Source: Acetobacterium tundrae
Lineage (GTDB): Bacteria; Bacillota; Clostridia; Eubacteriales; Eubacteriaceae
Length of the DNA: 64,000 nucleotides
Direction of reading: 5' to 3'
Assembly (NCBI RefSeq): GCF_008086615.1
Contig: NZ_RXYB01000003.1
Coordinates: 62,001 to 126,000 of the forward strand
A model generated the notes under the pieces. It worked only from the letters and a program-made list of their open reading frames with translations. It made no database searches and was not told the origin of the DNA. Made by a program: the position numbers and the translations under genes. This document shows, piece after piece, positions 52,268 through 60,180 of this stretch (positions are counted from its first letter, which is position 1; each line of letters starts with the position of its first letter).

Positions 52268-53626
52268 ATGACAATGTTTAAAGACGTCCTAGAGACGGTA
52301 AGCATGATTGAAAAAGAACGCTTGGATATCCGCACAATTACGATGGGAATTTCGTTGCTTGACTGTATCGATTCCTCCGGAGAAAAAAGCCGACAGCGAA
52401 TTTATGATAAGATTACTCATTTGGCCGAAAATCTGGTAAAAGAAGGGGAACGCATTGAGACCGAATTGGGTATTCCGATTGTTCATAAGCGGATCTCAGT
52501 CACCCCTATTTCACTGATTGCCGGCAGCAGCAGCGACCTCAATTATGTAGAGTATGCCAAAATTCTTGATGCCGCCGCCGCAACGGTCGGGGTAAACTTT
52601 ATTGGCGGTTTTTCAGCGCTCGTGCCTAAAGGCTTTACTAAGGGCGACCGTATTCTGATTGATTCCATTCCCGAAGCTTTAGCGACTACCAATAATGTCT
52701 GTTCCTGTGTAAACCTTGGCTCATCAAAATCCGGTATTAATATGGACGCCGTGAAACGCATCGGTGAAATCATTAAAGAAACCGCTTATCTCACCCGAGA
52801 CGCCGATTCCATCGGTTGTGCAAAATTTGTGGCATTCGCCAATGCTGTCGAAGATAATCCCTTTATGGCCGGTGCTTTCCATGGTATCGGTGAAGCTGAA
52901 TCGGTTCTTAATGTGGGGGTCAGCGGTCCTGGCGTTGTCAAACGGGCTCTTGAAAGATCGCAGGATGCATCGTTTGGCGAAATGGCGGAAATCATTAAGA
53001 AAGCCGCTTTTAAAATCACCCGTGCCGGACACCTGGTGGGAACAACTGTCGCTGAACGACTTAATGTTCCTTTTGGTATTTTGGATTTGTCCTTAGCACC
53101 AACTCCGGAAGTCGGTGATAGTGTTGCCCGTATTTTAGAAGAAATGGGGCTTGAGCATTGTGGTACGCATGGTACTACCGCCGCATTGGCGATGCTAAAT
53201 GACGCGGTTAAAAAAGGCGGAATTATGGCCTCAACTTCAGTCGGTGGTTTCAGCGGTGCTTTTATTCCTGTCAGTGAAGATGAAGGTATGATTGAAGCCG
53301 TAGAATGTGGTGCCCTCACCTTTGATAAATTAGAAGCCATGACCAGTGTTTGTTCAGTCGGCATTGATATGGTTGCCATTCCCGGCGATACACCCGCGAC
53401 CACCATTTCAGCCATCATCGCTGATGAAGCCGCAATTGGCGTCATCAATAATAAAACAACCGGTGTTCGACTCATTCCGGTTTATGGAAAAGATGTTGGC
53501 GAAAGCGCTGAATTTGGAGGGCTCCTTGGCCATGCTCCTATTATGGCGGTTAATAAAAATGACAGTTCTATTTTCATCAACCGCGGGGGACATATTCCCG
53601 CACCGATCCACAGTTTTAAAAACTGA
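52268..53626 (+). CDS. UPF0210 / PFL-family protein (DUF711)
   Basis: 452 aa. Signatures: [49 protein letters not shown] and the glycine-rich [20 protein letters not shown]. Structurally related to pyruvate formate-lyase-like barrels but without a proven glycyl radical site here. Reaction unknown; it is consistently paired with the ACT protein. Confidence 0.9.
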   Translation: MTMFKDVLETVSMIEKERLDIRTITMGISLLDCIDSSGEKSRQRIYDKITHLAENLVKEGERIETELGIPIVHKRISVTPISLIAGSSSDLNYVEYAKILDAAAATVGVNFIGGFSALVPKGFTKGDRILIDSIPEALATTNNVCSCVNLGSSKSGINMDAVKRIGEIIKETAYLTRDADSIGCAKFVAFANAVEDNPFMAGAFHGIGEAESVLNVGVSGPGVVKRALERSQDASFGEMAEIIKKAAFKITRAGHLVGTTVAERLNVPFGILDLSLAPTPEVGDSVARILEEMGLEHCGTHGTTAALAMLNDAVKKGGIMASTSVGGFSGAFIPVSEDEGMIEAVECGALTFDKLEAMTSVCSVGIDMVAIPGDTPATTISAIIADEAAIGVINNKTTGVRLIPVYGKDVGESAEFGGLLGHAPIMAVNKNDSSIFINRGGHIPAPIHSFKN

Positions 53627-53652
53627 CACTCATTAACCGTAAATTAATATTT

Positions 53653-53702
53653 AAAGGCCAACATTATCGTTGCATGCTGCAACGCGATAAATGTTGGCCT
53701 TT
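53653..53702 (+). terminator. Terminator after the UPF0210 gene
   Basis: AAAGGCCAACATT pairs with AATGTTGGCCTTT (53653-53702) around an inner TTGCA/TGCAA stem. TTTGTTTAATTTTTTG follows on the plus strand. Confidence 0.85.
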
Positions 53703-53789
53703 GTTTAATTTTTTGTCTTTATACTATTTTGGCATCCTTGAACATCCCAATATGTTATAATAAAAAAAACAGCTTAGCGAGGTGCATTT

Positions 53790-54872
53790 ATGTTTACATT
53801 ACCTGATTATATTTTTCCTGATTTCACAGCAGCATTATTTAAAAACGCTCCCAGTGTTCGGACCATGCCCGCACCCTTAGACGGCGTCGTTCCAGAAAAT
53901 TTTTACGCCACCACGATCTACCCCGAATATTTTAAAATTCACGATACCTGGCAGCTTATGTCCGAAAGCCGGATGGACTGTGTCGTCGTCATTACGGATG
54001 ATCTCCCTCAAGCCATTGAATTCAGAAATGTTAAAAAAGGCGATTCCGTTGTTGTGGGCCGACAGGAAAGCGCTGAGAACGGCGTCTATGTGGATCATTT
54101 CGCTTTTGCAAAAAAACAAAACAAAGGGGATAATTTTTCATTCAGAACCTCCAATTCCAGAGAAACCGCCTATTCCAGAGATTATGACCGACTCTATGAA
54201 TTATTAGAATTCGAACGTGAAAACGGCTATATCTTATGGGTTCTCGGTCCCGCCGTAACCTTTGATCAGGATTCACGAAACGCCATGTCTCACCTGGTCA
54301 ATTCAGGCTATGTGGATGCGCTTTTCGCCGGCAATGCACTGGCAACCCATGATTTAGAATCTCACTTTTTTAATACTGCTTTAGGACAGGATATTTATTC
54401 CAAAGAAAATATATCGATGGGGCATTATCACCATATTGAAACCATTAATCGCGCCCGAAACTGTGGTTCATTTGAAAATTTAATTGAAAAATATAAAATT
54501 GAAGATGGTATTATCAGTGCCTGTATCAAGAATAAAATACCAATGGTATTAGCCGGATCGATTCGGGATGACGGGCCGTTGCCCAGTGTTTATGCAAATG
54601 CCTACGATGCTCAGGATGCTCTTCGCGTACATACCAAAAAAGCCACGACCGTGATTTGCCTCGCCACTCAGCTTCATACCATTGCCACCGGGAATATGAC
54701 CCCTTCCTACCAGGTTGTTGACGGCGTGGTACGGCCAGTCTATTTTTATTCAGTCGATATTTCCGAATTTGTGGTTAACAAACTAAAAGATCGTGGCAGC
54801 CTCAGCTCTAAAGCCATTATCACCAATGTTCAGGATTTTATGGTTAATCTTCAGCGAAATCTGCCTGAGTAA
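53790..54872 (+). CDS. LOR/SDH-type ornithine cyclodeaminase-like protein
   Basis: 360 aa. The C-terminal two thirds show the LOR/SDH conserved region: DALFAGNALATHDLE, MGHYHHIETINRARNCGS, VLAGSIRDDGPLPSVYANA, ICLATQLHTIATGNMTPS and VNKLKDRGSLSSKAI. In archaea (Methanococcus MMP1218) and cyanobacteria (ArgZ/AgrE C-terminal part) this region forms an NAD-dependent ornithine cyclodeaminase that yields proline and ammonia. The N-terminal ~130 residues carry the family's beta-rich part. Function in this organism is inferred. GCGAGGTG precedes the ATG. It stands alone between two terminators. Confidence 0.7.
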   Translation: MFTLPDYIFPDFTAALFKNAPSVRTMPAPLDGVVPENFYATTIYPEYFKIHDTWQLMSESRMDCVVVITDDLPQAIEFRNVKKGDSVVVGRQESAENGVYVDHFAFAKKQNKGDNFSFRTSNSRETAYSRDYDRLYELLEFERENGYILWVLGPAVTFDQDSRNAMSHLVNSGYVDALFAGNALATHDLESHFFNTALGQDIYSKENISMGHYHHIETINRARNCGSFENLIEKYKIEDGIISACIKNKIPMVLAGSIRDDGPLPSVYANAYDAQDALRVHTKKATTVICLATQLHTIATGNMTPSYQVVDGVVRPVYFYSVDISEFVVNKLKDRGSLSSKAIITNVQDFMVNLQRNLPE

Positions 54873-54883
54873 TTACAGAAAAA

Positions 54884-54908
54884 AGAGCGGTTTCAATGAA
54901 ACCGCTCT
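54884..54908. terminator. Terminator hairpin after the ornithine cyclodeaminase-like gene
   Basis: AGAGCGGTTTC and GAAACCGCTCT are perfect 11-bp arms with a 3-nt loop. On the minus strand T6 follows, so it best serves leftward transcripts from the sirtuin gene; on plus only GATAATG follows. Confidence 0.7.
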
Positions 54909-54953
54909 GATAATGCAGACAGATCCAAATCAGGCAACGCCTTTTTTCAGACC

Positions 54954-55031
54954 TGTAGGGGCGATCCATGATCGCCCGAAAACGTTGATCTTTTATATAA
55001 ACGTCAACGAAGATCCTGGCTCGCCTCTACA
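54954..55031. repeat. Hairpin-rich 78-bp element, possible MITE or REP-like repeat
   Basis: The ends TGTAGGGGCGA (54954-54964) and TCGCCTCTACA (55021-55031) are inverted with one mismatch. Inside, GGGCGATC (54959-54966) pairs with GATCGCCC (54970-54977), and CGTTGA with TCAACG. GTAGGGGCGATC-type sequences are known as dispersed repeats in several bacterial genomes, which suggests a mobile miniature element. A single copy is visible here. Confidence 0.55.
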
Positions 55032-55045
55032 ATATGATACTTTTT

Positions 55046-55768
55046 CTATAGTTTAATGGCTCCCAGCACTTCTCCGATTTTTCCATCAATCGCAAGATTT
55101 GCTATGGCGTCCATGGGTGTCGAAGATTTATTGATTAAAACCAGATGATTACCCCGATAATAATTAATGAGACCCGCGGCCGGGTAAACGGCTAATGAAG
55201 TTCCCCCGATAATCAGAACATCTGCCTTGGTAATAGCAGCGACCGAGCGATTCATGACATCACTATCCAAACCTTCCCCATATAAAACCACATCCGGTTT
55301 TATGGTTCCTCCGCAGGAACACTTTGGTACCTCTTCACCTTCGGCAATGGTTTCAACATCGTAAAACTGATGACATTTCATGCAGTAATTTCGCAGCACC
55401 GATCCATGCAGTTCCAGTACATTTTTACTTCCGGCCATTTGATGCAGCCCATCAATGTTCTGAGTGATCACCGCTTTTAGTTTTCCCGCCGTTTCAAGCT
55501 CTGCCAGTTTGATATGCGCTTTATTCGGACGGGCATCCGGACATAACATCTTGTTACGATAGAACCGGTAGAATTCCTCGGTGTTATCCATGAAAAATTC
55601 ATGAGAAAGAATGGTTTCCGGCGGATATTTATAACTCTGACTATAAAGGCCGTCCACACTTCTAAAATCGGGAATACCGCTTTCCGTGGAGACTCCAGCC
55701 CCACCAAAAAAAACAATGTTTTTTGCCTGATTCACAATTTCCTGTAATTTTTTTAATTCTGCTGTCAT
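55046..55768 (-). CDS. cobB: Sir2-family NAD-dependent protein deacylase
   Basis: 240 aa. NAD-binding GGAGVSTESGIPDFRS, TQNIDGLHQMAG, the catalytic His in VLELHGSV, and the zinc site with CMKCHQFYD and PKCSCGGT. It removes acyl groups from lysine with NAD. It lies 23 bp after a small hydrolase gene, probably in one transcript. Confidence 0.94.
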   Translation of the reverse strand: MTAELKKLQEIVNQAKNIVFFGGAGVSTESGIPDFRSVDGLYSQSYKYPPETILSHEFFMDNTEEFYRFYRNKMLCPDARPNKAHIKLAELETAGKLKAVITQNIDGLHQMAGSKNVLELHGSVLRNYCMKCHQFYDVETIAEGEEVPKCSCGGTIKPDVVLYGEGLDSDVMNRSVAAITKADVLIIGGTSLAVYPAAGLINYYRGNHLVLINKSSTPMDAIANLAIDGKIGEVLGAIKL

Positions 55769-55791
55769 TTTTTCTTCTTTGTCTCCTTTGC

Positions 55792-56391
55792 TTATTCTTC
55801 AATTTCTTTTAGAAAACATTCTACCATATCAAAAGCTATTTTACTTAAATCAATACGATAATTCTTTGCATATCGATCAGCAAAGCCATGTTTGCCTTCC
55901 AGCACCGTGGCTCTAACATCTTTTTTCTTCCGGAGCTGAAAAACGATATCATCAACACAAAAGGCTTCTTCATCCTCAGCAAATAGGAGCAGGCAGGGGC
56001 AATCCGGGTCGACCTCAAGATAGTCCCTTATTCTTGAGCCATAAAAACCGATCATCCCACTACAATAGCGATTTTTAGATAGTCGCCAGGCAATGGTTGC
56101 CCCGACGCTTGATCCAAAGACAATGACATGATTGTATTCACTACCCAGTTTTTTTATAAAACTTTCCACTTCTTTATCGACTTCAAAACCTATTTTTGTT
56201 TTAAAATAAGCATAAGCTTCTTCCTGTTCAGAATAGGAAAAACAGTTTTCTCGATGGTTTAAATTCAGGCAATAGGTATCATAGCCTTGTTCATAAAAAA
56301 AATCTGCAAGTTCCATGATATATTGATTGATCCCATATATTTCATGCAGGATTATAACTGCTCTTTCTGATCCGTTTTTTTTAACAACCAT
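55792..56391 (-). CDS. Dienelactone hydrolase-like alpha/beta hydrolase
   Basis: About 199 aa. AVIILHEIYGINQYIMELAD is the N-terminal oxyanion region, VIVFGSSVGATIAWRLS carries the nucleophile elbow G-x-S-x-G, and LEGKHGFADRYAKN the catalytic His, with Asp/Glu in LLFAEDEEAF. Dienelactone hydrolases use Cys there; this has Ser. An upstream start at 56463 is possible, but GAGGAG before 56391 decides. Substrate unknown. Confidence 0.8.
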   Translation of the reverse strand: MVVKKNGSERAVIILHEIYGINQYIMELADFFYEQGYDTYCLNLNHRENCFSYSEQEEAYAYFKTKIGFEVDKEVESFIKKLGSEYNHVIVFGSSVGATIAWRLSKNRYCSGMIGFYGSRIRDYLEVDPDCPCLLLFAEDEEAFCVDDIVFQLRKKKDVRATVLEGKHGFADRYAKNYRIDLSKIAFDMVECFLKEIEE

Positions 56392-56682
56392 CGTTTTCTC
56401 CTCATAATCTATTGCTAAATAAGATCCATTAAGGCGCACTCTTATTATTTTGATTCCTGGCAAATAACATCAAATATTTTAAGACACACCTTAGCAATTC
56501 ACCTATTATTTATAATTATATCAAATCTCGATGGCTTTATCCAGCCGATGGATAAGCCGCTGTAGAAAACCAGGTCAAATTATTGTGACCAGAATACCAC
56601 CTTTCATGCGCGTTATAAAAGCATGCTTTATGCTTTCCTGATTCTGAGAATGCTATCCTCCTTATTTATTTTAAAATTTTCA
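56392..56682. other. Gene-free stretch with several short stem-loops
   Basis: No gene is supported. Hairpins: GGCTTTATCCA/TGGATAAGCC (56533-56558, one bulge), GGTCA/TGACC (56573-56590) and AAAGCAT/ATGCTTT (56618-56636). None has a clear T-run. It separates the hydrolase gene (minus) from the TetR promoter (plus). Confidence 0.5.
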
Positions 56683-56769
56683 TTGACAGTTAATCATACT
56701 GCAAGTACAATAATAGAAATGACGGTTTAATATTTAGTACAATAGTATGATTTTAAGGGAGGTACAATA
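56683..56769 (+). promoter_or_regulatory. tetR promoter with repeated GTACAATA and AT-rich inverted repeat
   Basis: TTGACA (56683-56688), 17 bp, then TACAAT (56706-56711). GTACAATA occurs three times: overlapping the -10 (56705-56712), at 56737-56744, and at the ribosome site before the ATG (56762-56769). ATCATACT (56693-56700) and AGTATGAT (about 56744-56751) are complementary arms. These could be TetR operators. Confidence 0.65.
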
Positions 56770-57402
56770 ATGGGCGCTAAAAAAAAGGATATATTAATTC
56801 AGTTTAATCGGGATATTATTTTAGCATCGGCTCGGAAGTTATTCCAGCTTAGTGGCATTAACCGAACGAGTATGGACGAGATCGCCAGGGAAGCGGATTG
56901 CAGCAAATCAACGATATATGTTTATTTTAAAAATAAAGACGAAATCATAAACTATATTGTCTATGAACATATGGTTTTGTTAAGAAATGCTTTGCAGGAA
57001 TGCACTCCTGACAATAAAGATTTTGAAAGAAGTTATTATGCCATTTGCAATACCTTAGTTGACTTTCAAGAACAATATCCATTGTATTTCGAAAGTCTAT
57101 TAAGCGAGATTGACGTTGAGCAGGAAAAAATCCAGCAGCCTGGTTTGCTTGCTGATATTTACAAAGTAGGCGAGCAAATAAATGATATCATCGGTGAACT
57201 CTTGAAATCAGGAATCGAGCACAACTGTCTGCGAGAAGATCTTGAACTGATCCCCACTGTATTTTATCTTTGGTCAAGCATCAGCGGTATTATACTGTTG
57301 GCAAATCAAAAACAAAAATATCTTAAAATGAGAGTTGGCATGGATAAGACCATGTTTTTAAACTACAGTTTTAAAACACTGCTTCAGTCGATTATTAAAT
57401 AA
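56770..57402 (+). CDS. TetR family transcriptional regulator
   Basis: 210 aa. N-terminal TetR helix-turn-helix: ASARKLFQLSGINRTSMDEI, READCSKSTIYVYFKNKDEI. The helical C-terminal ligand domain is complete. It probably represses itself and the membrane FMN-binding gene that begins 16 bp after its stop. Ligand unknown. Confidence 0.92.
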   Translation: MGAKKKDILIQFNRDIILASARKLFQLSGINRTSMDEIAREADCSKSTIYVYFKNKDEIINYIVYEHMVLLRNALQECTPDNKDFERSYYAICNTLVDFQEQYPLYFESLLSEIDVEQEKIQQPGLLADIYKVGEQINDIIGELLKSGIEHNCLREDLELIPTVFYLWSSISGIILLANQKQKYLKMRVGMDKTMFLNYSFKTLLQSIIK

Positions 57403-57418
57403 TTTGGAAGGAAATAAT

Positions 57419-58102
57419 ATGACATTCATATTTTCAATCATATCACTTGCAGTATTACTGGTTGTACTTAGTAAATTTATCACAAAACATCTCCATTTAG
57501 ATAAGGCCGACAAAGTACTGGGTAAAATTCATTGCAAACTTGGTTATTTGCTCGTAATCTCAGCGACGATTCATATGCTATTTTCGTTTTATGTATTTAA
57601 TTCCCGCCCTGTATATTTATACCTATTAGGTATCTTAATGCTTGTCTGCATACTCTTGACAGCCATCAGCTATTGGTGTCGAAAGTCCTTGAAAAAAAAC
57701 TGGCTTATCATTCACAGACTGGCTGCACTTATCCTCTGTTTGCTGTTACTTTCTCATGTCGGCATGTATTTTTACAGTGTCATCAGTTATCAAAGAAACG
57801 TGAGCAGTATTGAAATTACCGAAATCGATGTGGGAAAAACACCTGACGGAACCTATATCGGGGAATGCGATGTTAAATACATTTATGCAAAGGTGAATGT
57901 CACTGTCTCGAATGGAAAGATAACAAGCATCAATCTGCTGGAGCATCGTAATGAAAAAGGAGCAGCGGCAGAAAGTATTGTTAATGATGTGATCGAAAAT
58001 CAGAAAATTGATGTCGATACGATCAGTGGTGCGACCAATTCCAGTAAAGTTATTAAAAAAGCCATCGAAAATGCATTAGCTGACTGTCAAAAAACTACTT
58101 AA
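57419..58102 (+). CDS. Four-helix membrane protein with C-terminal FMN-binding domain
   Basis: 227 aa from the ATG at 57419 (GGAAGGAAAT before it; an in-frame TTG at 57404 is less likely). About four transmembrane helices fill residues ~1-130. They carry two histidine pairs, each 14 residues apart: IHCKLGYLLVISATIH and IHRLAALILCLLLLSH, the spacing of bis-His heme b in cytochrome b/ferric-reductase helices. Residues ~150-225 are an extracytoplasmic FMN-binding domain (GTYIGECDVKYIYAKV, SGATNSSKVIKKAIENAL), where the S-G-A-T-x-S/T motif takes covalent FMN through its Thr. So it could move electrons across the membrane. TetR-controlled. Heme binding is inferred from spacing. Confidence 0.75.
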   Translation: MTFIFSIISLAVLLVVLSKFITKHLHLDKADKVLGKIHCKLGYLLVISATIHMLFSFYVFNSRPVYLYLLGILMLVCILLTAISYWCRKSLKKNWLIIHRLAALILCLLLLSHVGMYFYSVISYQRNVSSIEITEIDVGKTPDGTYIGECDVKYIYAKVNVTVSNGKITSINLLEHRNEKGAAAESIVNDVIENQKIDVDTISGATNSSKVIKKAIENALADCQKTT

Positions 58103-58244
58103 TTTTTATTAGACCATCGAATAATTTTAAGCACTAATAAAAAGGGCGGATTTTCTCTCTTCCCCATAAAAAATTCCTCTTTCCATTTCTTTATCTTATG
58201 TAAACTATCATACATAAACATTATGAAATAAAAAGAGGAACTTT

Positions 58245-58390
58245 ATGAATAATTATGAACGCGATTCAATCAACAGCAAGAGGGGCTGATTGAATCGCAT
58301 GAAAAAGTCACTAGCAATGAAATACCTGAACTTCCCTACGACTTACACAGAAGTTTAACAATTTCGCAAATATTCTCAAAAGATTTTTAA
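58245..58390 (+). pseudogene. Possible frameshifted small gene
   Basis: AGAGGAA precedes ATG at 58245: MNNYERDSINSKRG then stop. Shifting frame after MNNYE gives an open run RFNQQQEGLIESHEKV, then TSNEIPELPYDLHRSLTISQ and a stop at 58388-58390, a natural-looking ~48-residue protein. A 12-bp inverted repeat (GCGATTCAATCA 58261-58272, TGATTGAATCGC 58287-58298) lies at the shift point and may have caused it. Family unknown. The rest of 58103-58549 has only a 10-bp TTTTTATTAG/CTAATAAAAA stem after the FMN gene, a weak terminator. Confidence 0.35.
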
Positions 58391-58549
58391 AACGATACAC
58401 AGATTTAACATTTTGTTCAAATTGCCTTAACATCACAACGTTATACTCAATATTAGATAATTTGATATTCCTTCCGGTCTCAATAAGAAACATCGAGATG
58501 GACACCGTATCAAATTGTAAATATTTTTTTAACTGAAAGGTAATTTGCT

Positions 58550-58792
58550 ATGATAGAATCACGATTTGCTACCTATTATAAGAATCATCCGGAGCGTCAC
58601 GTTCTTTCTAAAGCGCACAATGAAAAAATAAAATTCACAGCAATACCTGAGCTTTCGGCAAAAATAGATTCAAATTTTGAAAAGAAGCTTAGATCTGATA
58701 AATATGCCTATTTAGAACAATGCGTTGAATTAAAAATTGAAGTGGCATTGATGTATATTAATCGCACCCATTCCAATCTCCAGTATATCTAG
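58550..58792 (+). CDS. Hypothetical small protein
   Basis: 80 aa, highly charged, with AAAGGTAA before the ATG. No family recognised. The C-terminal region KLRSDKYAYLEQCVELKIEV is predicted helical. No membrane span or signal. It lies after the decayed small gene and is isolated. It could be a real small protein or a remnant of a longer gene; no start of a homologous domain is evident. Confidence 0.45.
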   Translation: MIESRFATYYKNHPERHVLSKAHNEKIKFTAIPELSAKIDSNFEKKLRSDKYAYLEQCVELKIEVALMYINRTHSNLQYI

Positions 58793-58916
58793 ACCCAAAA
58801 GCCAAATCGTCCTTTTAACAGCCAGTGACTGGTCGACTAAATCTTTCCGACAGAAATACCAATAAACCGGTCACCGGCGAAAAAAGAACCATCGCATTAG
58901 AGATTTTCAAGAACTG

Positions 58917-59513
58917 TTAAAAAGCCTGTTTCTTTTGGGACAAAATACCAATCGTCGAACGCCCCGGCAATACAAAAGCGTGTTCGCCCAACGATACTCC
59001 GATTTTTTTGGTATCATCTCCAAACATATAAAACAGTCGGGTTTGTTCCTCGGTGGACCATTCTTCTCCGTTTCCTGGAACATAGTCCTGAGTTTTTTCC
59101 CATCCGGCTTCTTTTTGAACCTCATTAGCCACAAAGACTTTTCCAATATTAACCAGAAGATTCATCATTTCATCAATCATGAACTGGTCCATGGCATCCG
59201 TTAATGTTTTTGCATAATCATCAAGCTCTGTACCGACTGTGACAATATACGGGAACACCATGTCACCTTTTTCAACGGTTCCCCCAAACAACTGACTTTC
59301 AAAGATTTCATTATCAACCGTCACACTTTTTTCATGCTTGTCCGTGATCTCAGCTTTAAAATAAATGGCCTTCGGTTTGGCAATTTTTTGAGTCATCTCA
59401 AATAGCGGCGCAACTATTTCCAGCATGCTTTCTCTACCCTGGAGATTGAGTTCTTCGTTTAAGATATCCATACTCAGCTCATAAGGGAAATTCATAAAAA
59501 TTTTACAGTTCAT
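58917..59513 (-). CDS. Methionine synthase activation domain-like protein
   Basis: 198 aa. The C-terminal half resembles the B12-dependent methionine synthase reactivation domain: VPGNGEEWSTEEQTRLFYMF, then IGVSLGEHAFVLPGRSTIGI, which has the pattern of the W-x3-EQ and S-x-P-x-x-S segments of that domain. The N-terminal half (about 1-80) is of unclear fold. There is no full MetH here. In acetogens such orphan proteins occur beside corrinoid methyltransferases and could help reductive activation of corrinoid. None is adjacent in this window. Confidence 0.5.
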   Translation of the reverse strand: MNCKIFMNFPYELSMDILNEELNLQGRESMLEIVAPLFEMTQKIAKPKAIYFKAEITDKHEKSVTVDNEIFESQLFGGTVEKGDMVFPYIVTVGTELDDYAKTLTDAMDQFMIDEMMNLLVNIGKVFVANEVQKEAGWEKTQDYVPGNGEEWSTEEQTRLFYMFGDDTKKIGVSLGEHAFVLPGRSTIGILSQKKQAF

Positions 59514-59568
59514 TTCTCTGCCTCCTCTTTTTACTTAATCATTAGCTATTATATCAAATTTTATTCCA

Positions 59569-60123
59569 TTACTTTTTCAACTGCGTAATCGGGATGACTT
59601 CGTTGGGTGGAACTGGATGCTTACCGATCATTTTCTCCATCCAAACCATATCATACCAGGTTTCAAATTTATACCCGCATTTTGTAAAATGTCCCACCGT
59701 TTTGTACCCCATATGCTGGTGAAAGCCGATACTCACCGGATTCGGATAGGCAATACAGGCGTTTAGATTGATGATATTCTGCTTTTCCAGCTTTTCTTCC
59801 AAAGCGATGTAAAGCTTTTTTCCTAGCCCCTTTGCTTTGCAGTCCACCTTGACATAAACCGTCATTTCAACAGCCCAAGCATAAGCAGCCCGATCCTTGA
59901 AGGTTGATGCATAAGCATAACCCACAATTTTCTTATCTAATATTGCAACCAGATAGGGGTATTTCATCAGTATGTGTTTGATCCGCTCTGCAAATTCCTC
60001 AACTGTGGGAACCTCATATTCAAATGTAATGGCTGTATCCGTGACGTAAGGCCCATAAATACCCAATATTTCTTCTGTATCCGCCGCAGTTGCCATACGG
60101 ATTGTTATTAATTCATTATTCAT
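59569..60123 (-). CDS. GNAT N-acetyltransferase, phosphinothricin acetyltransferase-like
   Basis: 184 aa. TIRMATAADTEEILGIYGPY, FEYEVPTVEEFAERI, the acetyl-CoA motif VKVDCKAKGLGKKLYIAL (R/Q-x-x-G-x-G/A type) and IGFHQHMGYKTVGHF are typical of the Pat/Bar group of GNAT enzymes. It may acetylate an amino acid analogue such as methionine sulfone or phosphinothricin. 57 bp downstream of the diguanylate cyclase, perhaps cotranscribed. Confidence 0.9.
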   Translation of the reverse strand: MNNELITIRMATAADTEEILGIYGPYVTDTAITFEYEVPTVEEFAERIKHILMKYPYLVAILDKKIVGYAYASTFKDRAAYAWAVEMTVYVKVDCKAKGLGKKLYIALEEKLEKQNIINLNACIAYPNPVSIGFHQHMGYKTVGHFTKCGYKFETWYDMVWMEKMIGKHPVPPNEVIPITQLKK

Positions 60124-60180
60124 TTTTACTGTCTCCCGTCTGGCTACTCAATTCAAGCCATCAATAATAACACCATCAGC

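Noticed and set aside
52786-53475. 229-aa minus-strand ORF inside the UPF0210 gene
   Set aside because: Antisense shadow with Pro/Ser/Ala-rich composition typical of reversed coding sequence.
58311-58505. 64-aa minus-strand ORF between the decayed gene and the small hypothetical gene
   Set aside because: No ribosome site or family; overlaps the better supported plus-strand reading.
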